From: JAFGKK01 sp964521085 | Lineage (GTDB): Bacteria > Chloroflexota > Anaerolineae > Anaerolineales > RBG-16-64-43 | Direction of reading: 5' to 3' | Length of the DNA: 64,000 bases | Assembly: GCA_964521085.1 (NCBI GenBank) | Contig: CAZFPL010000006.1 | Span: 38,997 to 102,996 of the forward strand | Part shown: piece by piece, positions 44,981 to 53,449 of the stretch | How positions within the stretch are numbered: position 1 is the stretch's first letter | Layout: every line of letters begins with the position of its first letter | The notes under the pieces: model-generated | Told to the model about the DNA's origin: nothing | Seen by the model: only the letters and a program-made list of their open reading frames with translations | Database searches by the model: none | Position numbers and translations under genes: made by a program

Positions 44981-45015
44981 TATAATGTTTATTGCTAATA
45001 ACGACTAATTTGGTC
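44981..45015 (+). promoter_or_regulatory. Promoter and candidate Rrf2 operator (site 2)
   Basis: TATAAT (44981-44986) is followed by TAATAACGACT (44996-45006), identical over 11 bp to site 1. The core ACGACTAATTTGGTCGT (45001-45017) is a perfect 5-7-5 inverted repeat. It covers the expected transcription start of the binding-protein gene. Confidence 0.65.
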
Positions 45016-45045
45016 GTGTATATTTGTTCCGGAGGGAGAGGAAGA

Positions 45046-46086
45046 ATGAAAATCTGCAATCCAGCTCAATACCTTTTTATCGGGATGATGCTCCTCCTGG
45101 CAGGATGCCAATCCACGACGGGCACGCCATCCGACAAGGTCATACTGCGGGTTGGATATTTTCCGAATATCACACACTCGCAGGCACTGATCGGGATGGC
45201 ACGCGGGGATTTCCAGAAGGCGCTGGGGGCCAACGTGGAGATCCAGGCCACCCAATTCAACGCCGGACCGTCTGTGATCGAAGCCCTGTTCGCCGGGCAA
45301 ATCGATATTTCCTATATCGGACCCAATCCGGCCATCAACGGGTTTATTAAATCCGAGGGCGAAGCGTTGCGCATCGTGTGCGGCGCGACGAGCGGCGGCG
45401 CCGCGTTTGTCGTCCGCCCCGACGCGAATATAAAATCCCCGGCCGACCTGGCGGGCAAGAAGATTGCTTCCCCGCAGTTGGGAAACACCCAGGATGTGGC
45501 TCTGCGGAAGTACATCGTCGACAACGGATTGAAAACCCTCGAACAGGGCGGAACCGTGGAGGTTGTCCCGACTGATAATCCGCTGATCCTGGACATGTTC
45601 CGCCTGGGAGAGATCGACGGCGCCTGGGTGCCCGAACCCTGGGCCAGCCGGCTGGTAGTGGAGGGCGGCGGCGTGGTGTTCCTGGATGAACGTGATCTCT
45701 GGACGGAAACGAACGGGGAATTCGTGACCGCGCACATTATCGTCAGCACCAAGTTTCTCGCGGAGCATCCGGAAGTGGTCAAGGCGTGGATCCGCGCGCA
45801 CACCGAAGTCACCCAATGGGAATTGGATCATCCCGCCGAAGCCCAGGAACTGCTCAACGTTGAGATCGAAAAACTGACCGGCAAGAAACTGGCCGCGGAA
45901 GTGCTCACCATGGCCTGGGGACGGATGAAGGCGACCTGGGATCCCATCTCGGCTTCGCTGTTCACGTCTGCGCAATCCGCTTTCGATGCGGGGTTCCTCA
46001 AGGAGGAGCCGAAGCTGGACGGGATCTACGATCTCACGCTGCTCAATGAAGTGCTGAAGGAAAAAAACCTGCCGGCGGTGCAGTAA
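45046..46086 (+). CDS. Sulfonate/nitrate/taurine-type ABC substrate-binding lipoprotein
   Basis: The 346-residue lipoprotein (signal ending LLAGC) is of the SsuA/TauA/NrtA type: VGYFPNITHSQALIGMARGDFQKALG, FNAGPSVIEALFAGQIDISYIGPNPAI, a GKKIASPQLGNTQDVALRKYI motif and DGAWVPEPWASRLV. It should capture an alkanesulfonate, taurine or a similar anion. GGAGGGAGAGGAAG lies right before the ATG at 45046. No permease or ATPase gene is nearby; a terminator follows, so it must work with a transporter encoded elsewhere. It shares an operator with the upstream Rrf2 gene. Confidence 0.9.
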   Translation: MKICNPAQYLFIGMMLLLAGCQSTTGTPSDKVILRVGYFPNITHSQALIGMARGDFQKALGANVEIQATQFNAGPSVIEALFAGQIDISYIGPNPAINGFIKSEGEALRIVCGATSGGAAFVVRPDANIKSPADLAGKKIASPQLGNTQDVALRKYIVDNGLKTLEQGGTVEVVPTDNPLILDMFRLGEIDGAWVPEPWASRLVVEGGGVVFLDERDLWTETNGEFVTAHIIVSTKFLAEHPEVVKAWIRAHTEVTQWELDHPAEAQELLNVEIEKLTGKKLAAEVLTMAWGRMKATWDPISASLFTSAQSAFDAGFLKEEPKLDGIYDLTLLNEVLKEKNLPAVQ

Positions 46087-46114
46087 GCTCACGATTTGAA
46101 TTTTTCCCTGCGTT

Positions 46115-46150
46115 AAAAACCCCCCGATCCAACCGGACCGGGGATTTTTT
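46115..46150 (+). terminator. Intrinsic terminator after the binding-protein gene
   Basis: AAAAACCCCCCG... pairs with ...CCGGGGATTTTTT across a short loop, ending in six T. It lies 29 bp after the stop codon. Confidence 0.75.
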
Positions 46151-46277
46151 CAACTCCATGCAGAAAGCTATTCACCCCGGAGAAGCTTAAGCGAGGGAAA
46201 TGCATACCGAAGTAATAGTAACAAGTCGCATTTTCCACGCGAATTGCATTTATTCCTATTTGTAATTTTGGAACATT

Positions 46278-46538
46278 CTACCAATACGCATGGACCTGCG
46301 GCTTGATTTTTTCATCGTAGAGGGATTGGATCTGCGCCATCACGGAGGGCGCGAGCGGCGGCAGATCGGCCGCGGCGGCGTTTTCCTCCACCTGCGCGGG
46401 CCGCTTCGCGCCGGGAATGGCGCACGTGACCGCCGGAAACATCAGGATCCAGCGCAGCGCCATCTGGGTCATCGTCGTTCCGGCCGGGACAAGGGCGCGC
46501 AAACTCTCGACCGCCTGCAAGCCGAGCGTGTAATCCAC
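46278..46538 (-). pseudogene. Truncated aldo/keto reductase, C-terminal third only
   Basis: The 86-codon frame matches the last 86 residues of the intact reductase at 47244 almost perfectly (MTQMALRWILMFPAVTCAIPGAKRPAQ, and both end QVH-YW). The N-terminal two thirds, with the catalytic Tyr and Lys, is missing; upstream sequence no longer aligns beyond short words such as KPGLNFDRLV in another frame. It has no ribosome-binding site. This is a remnant of a tandem duplication. The region 46539-46813 holds no other recognisable gene. Confidence 0.8.
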
Positions 46539-46813
46539 CCTTCACCAGGCGATCGAAATTCAAACCGGGTTTAAATGAATCCGGAAAAACCTGAATACAG
46601 GACGAAAAAAAACCGACCGAGTCGGATCGGGGGTTGTTGATACTATTTGCACGAAGATCCGATTTGCGAAAAGCCGCTAAAAAGACAAACGCATACCGAA
46701 AGATCTGCGACAGCACATCATCCGGCAGGGGTGGAAGAATTGCCACGGCATCCCTTCCTGCACGCCGCCGGGAAGAGCCTGTGAAAGAGGCTAAAACCGC
46801 CGAAACGGTTGTG

Positions 46814-47056
46814 TTATTTTCTCCTTAACCACCAATCGTCGATCAGCAGAACGCCCACGCTGGCTAGTCCGGAAACCGCGATGATGAGCCAATAGAGTGG
46901 TTCCCGGAAGATTAAAGCTCCGGTCCACAACATGGCGTATGTGGTAACGGCTGCGAAGGTGATGATGAACGTGCCGAATGACCAGAAGCGCATGAGCTTG
47001 CGGACCTTGACCTTGTCAATCGTCGGCTGCGATCCGGGTTTGCCCGGTGTAGACAT
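46814..47056 (-). CDS. Small two-helix membrane protein
   Basis: The 80-residue product has two hydrophobic segments (about 25-48 and 53-72) with a polar, Lys-rich N-terminus and a C-terminal WLRRK. I do not recognise the family. A strong AAAGGAGG lies 5 nt before the ATG, which supports a real gene. It lies between the truncated and the intact aldo/keto reductase. Confidence 0.7.
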   Translation of the reverse strand: MSTPGKPGSQPTIDKVKVRKLMRFWSFGTFIITFAAVTTYAMLWTGALIFREPLYWLIIAVSGLASVGVLLIDDWWLRRK

Positions 47057-47243
47057 AATTCCTCCTTTGTTGGTACCGCCCGCTTACAATCCGTTGTCAA
47101 TATTGTATATCTGGCTGGAAAAAGCACAAGTAAGGACAGACAGCACAACGGGCGGAAATATTAATTAATCCCGCGGATTACGCATGGCATGATCACCGGA
47201 TGGATGCGCCGTCGGATCGGTTTTCGCCCATCGAAAAGGCCGA

Positions 47244-48227
47244 TCACCAGTATGGATGCACCTGCGGTTTAATGCGCTTTTCATACAGGGATTGGATCTG
47301 CGCCATCACGGAGGGCGGCAGCGGCGGAAGATCGGCCGCGGCGGCGTTCTCCTCCACCTGCGCAGGCCGCTTCGCTCCGGGGATCGCGCACGTCACCGCC
47401 GGAAACATCAGGATCCAGCGCAGCGCCATCTGGGTCATCGTCATCCCGGCCGGCACGAGCGGGCGCAGGCGTTCGACCGCCTCCAGACCCAGACCGTAAT
47501 CCACTCCCGAGAAGGTTTCCCCGCGATCGAATGCCTCTCCCTGCCGGTTGAAGGCGCGGTGGTCGTCCGGTTCGAATGTGCTTTTCGCGCTGAACTTGCC
47601 GGTAAGCATGCCGGAGGAAAGCGGCACCCGGGCGAGGATTCCCACCCTTCGTTTCAGCGCCTGGTCGAAGAAAAGGTCCGCCGGCCGCTGGCGGAAGATG
47701 TTGAAAATAATCTGGACCGTCTTCACGTTCGGAAACTCGATCGCCTTAAGCGCTTCCTCAACCTTCTCCACGCTCACCCCGTAATGGAGGAGTTTTCCCT
47801 GCCGCGTCAGATCGTCCAGCACGCCGAACACCTCCGGCTGGTAATACGCCTCCGTCGGCGGGCAATGCAGTTGGAGAAGGTCGATCGCCTCCGCCTCCAG
47901 GTTTTTCAAACTGCGTTCGACGAACGCGGTGAGGTTTTCACGGTTGTACCCCGCCGCCGTATGCGGATCCAGCCGGCGGCCGGCTTTGGTGGCCACATGG
48001 AACGGCTCGCGCCGCTCGCGGCGCAGGCGGGCCAGGAGCTGCTCGCTGTGCCCGTCGCCATAGACATCCGCGGTATCGAAGAAGTTAACCCCCAGGTCCA
48101 GCGCGCGGTGCAGCGCGGCGAGCGAATCCGCATCCTGCACCGATCCCCACGTGCCGCCGATCGCCCACGAGCCAAAACTAACGGCGGACACTTTCCATCC
48201 GGTGCTTCCTAATTCTCTGAACTGCAT
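47244..48227 (-). CDS. Aldo/keto reductase
   Basis: The 327-residue NAD(P)H-dependent oxidoreductase reduces aldehydes or ketones. It has the (beta/alpha)8 pattern with FFDTADVYGDGHSE (catalytic Asp and Tyr), the Lys in VATKAGRR, the LLQLHCPP strand with its His and a C-terminal AIPGAKRPAQ cofactor site. The substrate is not evident; the family includes general stress and sugar reductases. AAGGAGG lies 6-7 nt before the ATG. A C-terminal fragment of a close paralog is at 46278. Confidence 0.93.
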   Translation of the reverse strand: MQFRELGSTGWKVSAVSFGSWAIGGTWGSVQDADSLAALHRALDLGVNFFDTADVYGDGHSEQLLARLRRERREPFHVATKAGRRLDPHTAAGYNRENLTAFVERSLKNLEAEAIDLLQLHCPPTEAYYQPEVFGVLDDLTRQGKLLHYGVSVEKVEEALKAIEFPNVKTVQIIFNIFRQRPADLFFDQALKRRVGILARVPLSSGMLTGKFSAKSTFEPDDHRAFNRQGEAFDRGETFSGVDYGLGLEAVERLRPLVPAGMTMTQMALRWILMFPAVTCAIPGAKRPAQVEENAAAADLPPLPPSVMAQIQSLYEKRIKPQVHPYW

Positions 48228-48261
48228 GAGATCCTCCTTGGGACCACGGATTATTGGGAAG

Positions 48262-48375
48262 GATCAGTTCGTCATCCCCGAGTGCTTGTATCGGGGATCC
48301 AGGGCGCGCGTCCGAGGATATACTCCGTCGGTTCCTGGATGCCCGCCAGATGCACGCGGGCATGACGAACGGATC
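48262..48375. repeat. MITE-like element with 14-bp terminal inverted repeats
   Basis: GATCAGTTCGTCAT (48262-48275) and ATGACGAACGGATC (48362-48375) are inverted with one mismatch, 86 bp apart. Inside are further short inverted words (CCCCGAGTGC..., GCCCGCC...GGCGGGC-like). There is no coding capacity. The gap 48228-48391 between two minus-strand genes is almost filled by it. Confidence 0.6.
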
Positions 48376-48391
48376 CATGCAATCTGCGGTT

Positions 48392-49975
48392 CTAGACTGT
48401 CCCGGGAAGCACTCTCCACACTTCCCACCCGCCCTCGCGGTAGACCAATTCGCATCCGGGTATGCCTGCTGATTTCTCCGCCTGCTTGGCAGGTCCGACA
48501 AGAACATACTGGGCACTGCTTTCCCGCAGAGCGGCGATCCGGTCGTCGTCCGTCCGCCCACCATCCAGCACGATATTAACGAGCATTTCCTTTTCCCCAA
48601 GGTTGAGGGTCTCGGGTCCATGACCGATGAACGCGGTGAGATCGGCGTACGCCGGGAGTGCATTCTCCACTGCGTAAGGACCGATGACGACCGCGCCCGG
48701 CTCGGCGTTCGCATCCAACCACTCCAGCGCGCGGACTTCCGCGGTCGAAATGAATACCGGGGCGGCGGGATGCAGGGAATACAGGATGGATTTACCCCAG
48801 AAAAACACGGCCGCCGGAAGCAACAGTGCCATGCAAAGGACAAACGCCGCCCGCCGTGTCCAATCCCTCAATTTCCGTTCCACAAAGAAGAGCGCGAGAA
48901 CGACCAGCGCCATCCAAAACCCTTCCGCCAGGCGGCGCTGAATGGTCACCGGAAAATAAATCATGATCGGAAAGATCAGCATCCATCCGGCGGGCAACAT
49001 CCGGCGGTCATCCTCGTTCCATGCCAACCACGCACCCGCAAGAGCCGGTGCGAGCAGGACGCTGTATGAAATGAGATATTCCCATATCGGCGGCGAGGGC
49101 AGGGTGTTCTGCGCGCCCCACTGCCGCAGCACCGGATCCAACGCGAAGGAAAGCGCGGAATAAATCACCGGGGGAATGGTTATGGCGGCGGCGATCAGCA
49201 CACGGACCAACGTCTCCCGCAGGAAGGCGGAAGCCGGTAACCGGCGAATCCGGTTTCGAACAAAAAGCAGCGCAAGATACGCGGCCATCACCGCCCAGGC
49301 GACGACTACCACGAGGGGCTGGAAAAACCATCCCAGAACCAGCACAAGGCCGATCTTCACCCCGCGGCTTTTCGCCTTCGCAGCGGAGCCGCCGGAGACG
49401 AGCCATGCAAGTGCGAGCAGCAGGCACGCGCGCGCCGCGGCCAAATGCGGGAGCCCGAACAACGAGAGGAATCCGAACGCCTCGGGAGAGGTGAACTCGA
49501 GCGGATAGGTCGGTTTCGCCAACAGGATCCACCCGAAGCCGCCGCCGAAACCCGCCGCCGCGAGTCCCCACCGGCGAAGCGCGACACTTTCGATGAAGCT
49601 TGCCAGGAAGCGGTAGATCGCCAGGAGCATCGCGATCCCCGCCGCAATCCGCGCCAGATGAAACAGCGCCACGAGCTGCTCGTGCATCGCCGCGCCGCCG
49701 GCAAGCTTACCCAGGAGCAGGAACGGCAGGTAGAGGAGTGCGCCGCGCTGCGGTTCGGTCGTGTAAGGGATGTGGAACAGCCACGCGCCCTCGGCGCCCT
49801 GGCGCATGTCGGCGATGTAGGAGTTGCCATCCTCCACGCCGAACAGAAAACCGCTGAAGGACCACGCCTCCCCCTGCGCCGAATACGCGGCCAGGTAGGG
49901 AAGGGTTAGAAGCACCGAAACGATGACTGCAAAGAGGAGAACCCAGCGCCATTCCGCGCGCGTCACGCCGCCCAT
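48392..49975 (-). CDS. Polytopic membrane protein, GT-C glycosyltransferase-like
   Basis: The 527-residue product has about 11-12 membrane segments, then a soluble C-terminal part of about 110 residues (AEVRALEWLDANAEPGAVVIGPYAVENALPAYA). An acidic first loop (GVEDGNSYIADMRQGAEG) after helix 1 fits the layout of GT-C transferases that use lipid-linked sugars, but I cannot name the family. AGGAG lies 7 nt before the ATG, which overlaps the upstream YfhO gene by 13 nt, so both probably act together in making a surface glycan. Confidence 0.7.
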   Translation of the reverse strand: MGGVTRAEWRWVLLFAVIVSVLLTLPYLAAYSAQGEAWSFSGFLFGVEDGNSYIADMRQGAEGAWLFHIPYTTEPQRGALLYLPFLLLGKLAGGAAMHEQLVALFHLARIAAGIAMLLAIYRFLASFIESVALRRWGLAAAGFGGGFGWILLAKPTYPLEFTSPEAFGFLSLFGLPHLAAARACLLLALAWLVSGGSAAKAKSRGVKIGLVLVLGWFFQPLVVVVAWAVMAAYLALLFVRNRIRRLPASAFLRETLVRVLIAAAITIPPVIYSALSFALDPVLRQWGAQNTLPSPPIWEYLISYSVLLAPALAGAWLAWNEDDRRMLPAGWMLIFPIMIYFPVTIQRRLAEGFWMALVVLALFFVERKLRDWTRRAAFVLCMALLLPAAVFFWGKSILYSLHPAAPVFISTAEVRALEWLDANAEPGAVVIGPYAVENALPAYADLTAFIGHGPETLNLGEKEMLVNIVLDGGRTDDDRIAALRESSAQYVLVGPAKQAEKSAGIPGCELVYREGGWEVWRVLPGTV

Positions 49976-52152
49976 CGCCTCACTCCTAAAAACGCCAGTA
50001 GCGCAAGAAGGGTGATCCCCAATCCGATTCGGGAGAGCAATGGATCAAAGGCCATCTCGATGACATGTTCCCCCGGCCCGATCGCCGCCGCGCGCCACCA
50101 TCCGCCGACGGTAATAAGCTCAGCTGCCTCCCCGTCCACCGCCGCGCGCCAGGCCGGATAACTCGCTTCCGAGACCACGACGATTCCGGGACCGGTGGCG
50201 GTCAGGCTCATCCGGTTCGGGCTTTCGGATTCGATACGCGCCTCGCGGCCGGCGATGGGTCGATCCCACGTCTCGATTCCTTCCGCCACCCAGGCGCGCG
50301 GCGCGGCGAACAGGTTCCGGCAGATGCGGATCCCGCCGGCAAACCGGCATTCGCCGAGCATCGCGCTTGGAATCTCAAACGCCGAAGCGACATAGCGGAC
50401 GTTGAGTAATCCGAGCAGTCTCCAATCCGGGATCACATCCCGGTTATCCGTTTCCGGATTCCCGGTCGCGAACACCGGCAGCGTGACGGAATACCCCGCC
50501 AGAGGGACGCGCGCCGCCTCCGATACGGTTTTTGCGGTTGTGCCCAGGATTAAAGGGTCGATGCCATCCAGCAAACGCAATCCGTTCTGCACGGCGGCAA
50601 GCGGAGGGATGCTCGCGGAGGGGGAATACACCCGGTATGCGCCGGTATCTTCCTTTAATAGTTGCGAGGCTGCGGCCGCTGCGGCGGGAACCGGATCGAC
50701 CGGACGCGGATCGATCATCCGGCCGTCCGCGACCGCCAGGTCGATCACCGCCAGGACAATCAAGCCGCTGGTCGCCGGCAGGCTCCAGCCCTTCGAGAAG
50801 AAACCGACGAAGAGGATCAATCCCAACGCGCCCCACATCAGGCCGTCCTGCCATAATGCCGCGGGCCAGCCCATTATCCAAGCCGTGACAGCAAAAACTA
50901 ACCCTCCCGCCGCAAGCGCGAAGCCGCCCTTTTTTAAAATTCCGCGTTCATCCTCGACGGATTCAAGCCCGGTCAATCCGCGGGCAGCGAGCATGGCCAG
51001 CGCCAGACCGGCGAGGAACATCCAGCGCGGCGGGACACGCAGGAGATTTAAAGCCGGGATTGCATCCGTCAAAGCCCCCAGCCCGGGAATATTCGATCCG
51101 AGTGAAAGAAATATGGAGAAGAGAAAAAGGATGAACCAAAACCACCCCTTCCCCTGCGCTTGAATTTTTTCCTCCGCTGCCATCGCCGGCAAACGGATAT
51201 TGCCACCCTGCGGGGCGGGGGTGCGGATGATAAGAGGGGATGTGATCGCCAGCAGCAGGATGACCACTCCCGGATAGATCACCCATTCGATATAACCTTC
51301 AATCCCGCCAAGCATCAATCCGCCAAGCGAACGGATGGGGAGGGAGTAAGCCGCCCTTTCCGCCTCCGGGAGACTCGCCCGCGTGGATAGCGATACGAAC
51401 TCCCCCATCGGCAGCGCCAATACGGCGCTGACCGCCGCGGCAAATCCGCCGAAGACCGCGAGGTGCTTGATCCAGGAGACGATCATCGTGCGGCGCGGTT
51501 GCGGCGGATATCCCCCGCCGGCGAAAAAGGCATACCCGACCGCCGCCAAAGCGGCGGGAATCACCCACCGCGGATCGGCCATAAACACAAGGCCGGATAT
51601 CACACCGGCTAGTGCCCACCCGCGGAGACTTCGGACTCGGGCGGCGTTGCGCGCGGCCAGAAGCAGCCAGGGGGTCCAGGAGACGGCCATGACAAGACTC
51701 AAATGGCCGGCAGCGATATGCGCGACAACTTTTGGCATCCCGCCGAAGGCGATTCCCGCCAGGAGCGCGCCCATTTGCCCGGCGCCTTCCTCGCGCGCAA
51801 GCAGGTACACCCCGATCCCGGCAAACGCCAGATGCAAAAAAAACAGAATATTGAACGCAAGCGGCGGCGGAAGTACAAGCGCAAGCCAAAGCGGCGGATA
51901 ATACAGCCCCGAAAGCGGATCGGCCGCGAAGGGCGTTCCGCCCAGGGTGTGCGGATTCCAGAATGGAATCTCACCGTATTGCAGGAGGGATTGACGCAGG
52001 AACTCGGCGCTCGGCCAGTGGGCGATCACCAAATCGGAGTATTCAGCATCGGGGGCGGGATGGACGTTCAGGGGATCGGCCAGAATGGGAGCCAGATAAA
52101 GAAGTGGCGCAAGCAAGAGGAGGAGCCACGGCCGCGAAAGGATCTTCCCCAT
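49963..52152 (-). CDS. YfhO-family polytopic membrane protein (second)
   Basis: The 729-residue protein has the same layout as the one at 40637: about 12 membrane helices, the conserved opening (LVIAHWPSAEFLRQSLLQYGEIPFWNPHTLGGTPFAADPLSGLYYPP) and a C-terminal extracytoplasmic domain ending with one more helix. It is likely linked to transfer of sugars to a surface polymer. There is no Shine-Dalgarno; an extended -10 box ends 6 nt before the ATG. It overlaps the GT-C-like gene by 13 nt. A truncated copy of its first 77 codons is at 53136. Confidence 0.85.
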   Translation of the reverse strand: MGKILSRPWLLLLLAPLLYLAPILADPLNVHPAPDAEYSDLVIAHWPSAEFLRQSLLQYGEIPFWNPHTLGGTPFAADPLSGLYYPPLWLALVLPPPLAFNILFFLHLAFAGIGVYLLAREEGAGQMGALLAGIAFGGMPKVVAHIAAGHLSLVMAVSWTPWLLLAARNAARVRSLRGWALAGVISGLVFMADPRWVIPAALAAVGYAFFAGGGYPPQPRRTMIVSWIKHLAVFGGFAAAVSAVLALPMGEFVSLSTRASLPEAERAAYSLPIRSLGGLMLGGIEGYIEWVIYPGVVILLLAITSPLIIRTPAPQGGNIRLPAMAAEEKIQAQGKGWFWFILFLFSIFLSLGSNIPGLGALTDAIPALNLLRVPPRWMFLAGLALAMLAARGLTGLESVEDERGILKKGGFALAAGGLVFAVTAWIMGWPAALWQDGLMWGALGLILFVGFFSKGWSLPATSGLIVLAVIDLAVADGRMIDPRPVDPVPAAAAAASQLLKEDTGAYRVYSPSASIPPLAAVQNGLRLLDGIDPLILGTTAKTVSEAARVPLAGYSVTLPVFATGNPETDNRDVIPDWRLLGLLNVRYVASAFEIPSAMLGECRFAGGIRICRNLFAAPRAWVAEGIETWDRPIAGREARIESESPNRMSLTATGPGIVVVSEASYPAWRAAVDGEAAELITVGGWWRAAAIGPGEHVIEMAFDPLLSRIGLGITLLALLAFLGVRRWAA

Positions 52153-52158
52153 GGGACG

Positions 52159-52167
52159 AGTATATCA
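52159..52167 (-). promoter_or_regulatory. Extended -10 promoter of the YfhO/GT-C operon, predicted leaderless
   Basis: The minus strand reads TGATATACT, a 5-of-6 -10 box with TG extension, and 6 nt later comes the ATG at 52152. Confidence 0.6.
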
Positions 52168-52243
52168 TCGCAGACCGGATCGCCGTCTTCCCCTCCGCCC
52201 AGACGATAGAATGATCTTATAATGAACCAATCGAGGAGAATCG

Positions 52244-53083
52244 ATGAAACGTCTCTTTGTTTTCCTATTTCTATTCAGCCTGGCATCGTTCGCATGCAAC
52301 ATCCCCGGTCCCACAACATCGCCCGCTGACACCCAAGCACCTGCCAACACGGAGCCGGCACCCACTTCTCAGCCGCCCATGGAAACGGACACACAAGGCC
52401 CGCCACCGGCCAATGCGACCTGCGGACCGCTATCCCTGTACCTCGATCCCGCAATCGCGGACAGCTATGATTGCCAAACCATCCCGGAAGCCGCCAACCT
52501 GGAGATGCCGCCCTTCGGGATCAATCCGCAGTATTCGAAAATCACCTTCGTCGGATATCCGCTGGCCGACCGGTTCATGACCCCGCATATCGACGTCTTC
52601 CCGGTTCAGCGTTTCCGGGAATTACTTCCGGATCTGGTCGACCCGCGGGTGACGGCGCTTCAGTCGCTGATCGGCGGCGGATCACCGGCCCCCGGCGCAC
52701 TGCCGCTCCTGCCGATTTTCAATGCGGGCCAGATGTTCTACGCCCAATACGCGGTGGTTCCCTTCCAAAACGGCAGCGGAATCCGCTACGTCACCCTGTA
52801 TGGCCAGGCATATTATCCGGCAAACAACCACGATGATTTCTTTTCATTCCAAGGATTGACTTCCGACGGCAAATATTGGATCTCGCTCATCCTCCCGATT
52901 TCCCACCCCAGCCTGCCGGAGAACGGGGAGAATCCTCCGGGTGGATACGAGGAATTCAACAAGAATGCGGAAGCCTATTTCGTGCAGATCGCGGCGCAAT
53001 TGAACGGCCAGCCGCCGGAGAGTTTTGTCCCCTCCATCGTGATGTTGGATGCGTTAATCCAGAGCATAACGATTCAGCCATAA
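52244..53083 (+). CDS. Lipoprotein of unknown function (paralog A)
   Basis: The 279-residue lipoprotein has a signal ending ASFAC and a Thr/Pro/Ala-rich linker, then a domain with YSKITFVGYPLADRF, IDVFPVQRFRELLPDLVDPRVTALQSLI and FFSFQGLTSDGKYWISLILPISHPSL. The same domain makes up paralog B at 54579. I do not recognise the family. AGGAG lies 5 nt before the ATG; TATAAT is at 52218-52223. It diverges from the second YfhO operon. The start of this gene is also present as a decayed copy at 53450. Confidence 0.8.
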   Translation: MKRLFVFLFLFSLASFACNIPGPTTSPADTQAPANTEPAPTSQPPMETDTQGPPPANATCGPLSLYLDPAIADSYDCQTIPEAANLEMPPFGINPQYSKITFVGYPLADRFMTPHIDVFPVQRFRELLPDLVDPRVTALQSLIGGGSPAPGALPLLPIFNAGQMFYAQYAVVPFQNGSGIRYVTLYGQAYYPANNHDDFFSFQGLTSDGKYWISLILPISHPSLPENGENPPGGYEEFNKNAEAYFVQIAAQLNGQPPESFVPSIVMLDALIQSITIQP

Positions 53084-53135
53084 CGATCTGGAAGCGTGTC
53101 AATCGCTTGCATGGGGGAGCACCAGGAGTAACTGA

Positions 53136-53396
53136 TCAACATGAGGCTGCAACCGCCGGTTTTCCGGCGGCGAAGGGTGTTCCGCCCAAGGTGTGCGGGT
53201 CCCAAAACGGAATCTCACCATCTTGCTGAAGGGATCGCCGCAGAAATTCGGCGCCGGGCCGGTGCGCGATCACAAGATCGGAACAATCCGCGCCGGGGGC
53301 ATAATGGACCTGCGTGGGATCGCCCAGAAGCGGGGCGAGATAAAGAAGCGGCGCAAGTAGGAGAAGGAGCCAGGGCTGCGACAGGATCTCCTCCAT
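53136..53396 (-). pseudogene. Truncated copy of the second YfhO gene, N-terminal 77 codons
   Basis: The first 77 codons match the YfhO protein at 49963 closely (SQPWLLLLLAPLLYLAPLLGDP, FLRRSLQQDGEIPFWDPHTLGGTPFAA), then run into unrelated sequence and a stop. The homology spans about 53167-53396. Its -10 region is also a copy but weakened (AATACT in place of TATACT). It is one half of a duplicated divergent promoter segment. Confidence 0.85.
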
Positions 53397-53449
53397 GGGA
53401 CAAGTATTTCAAAGCAGACGTATCGCCTTCCCTGCCGCCGATCTGGCGG

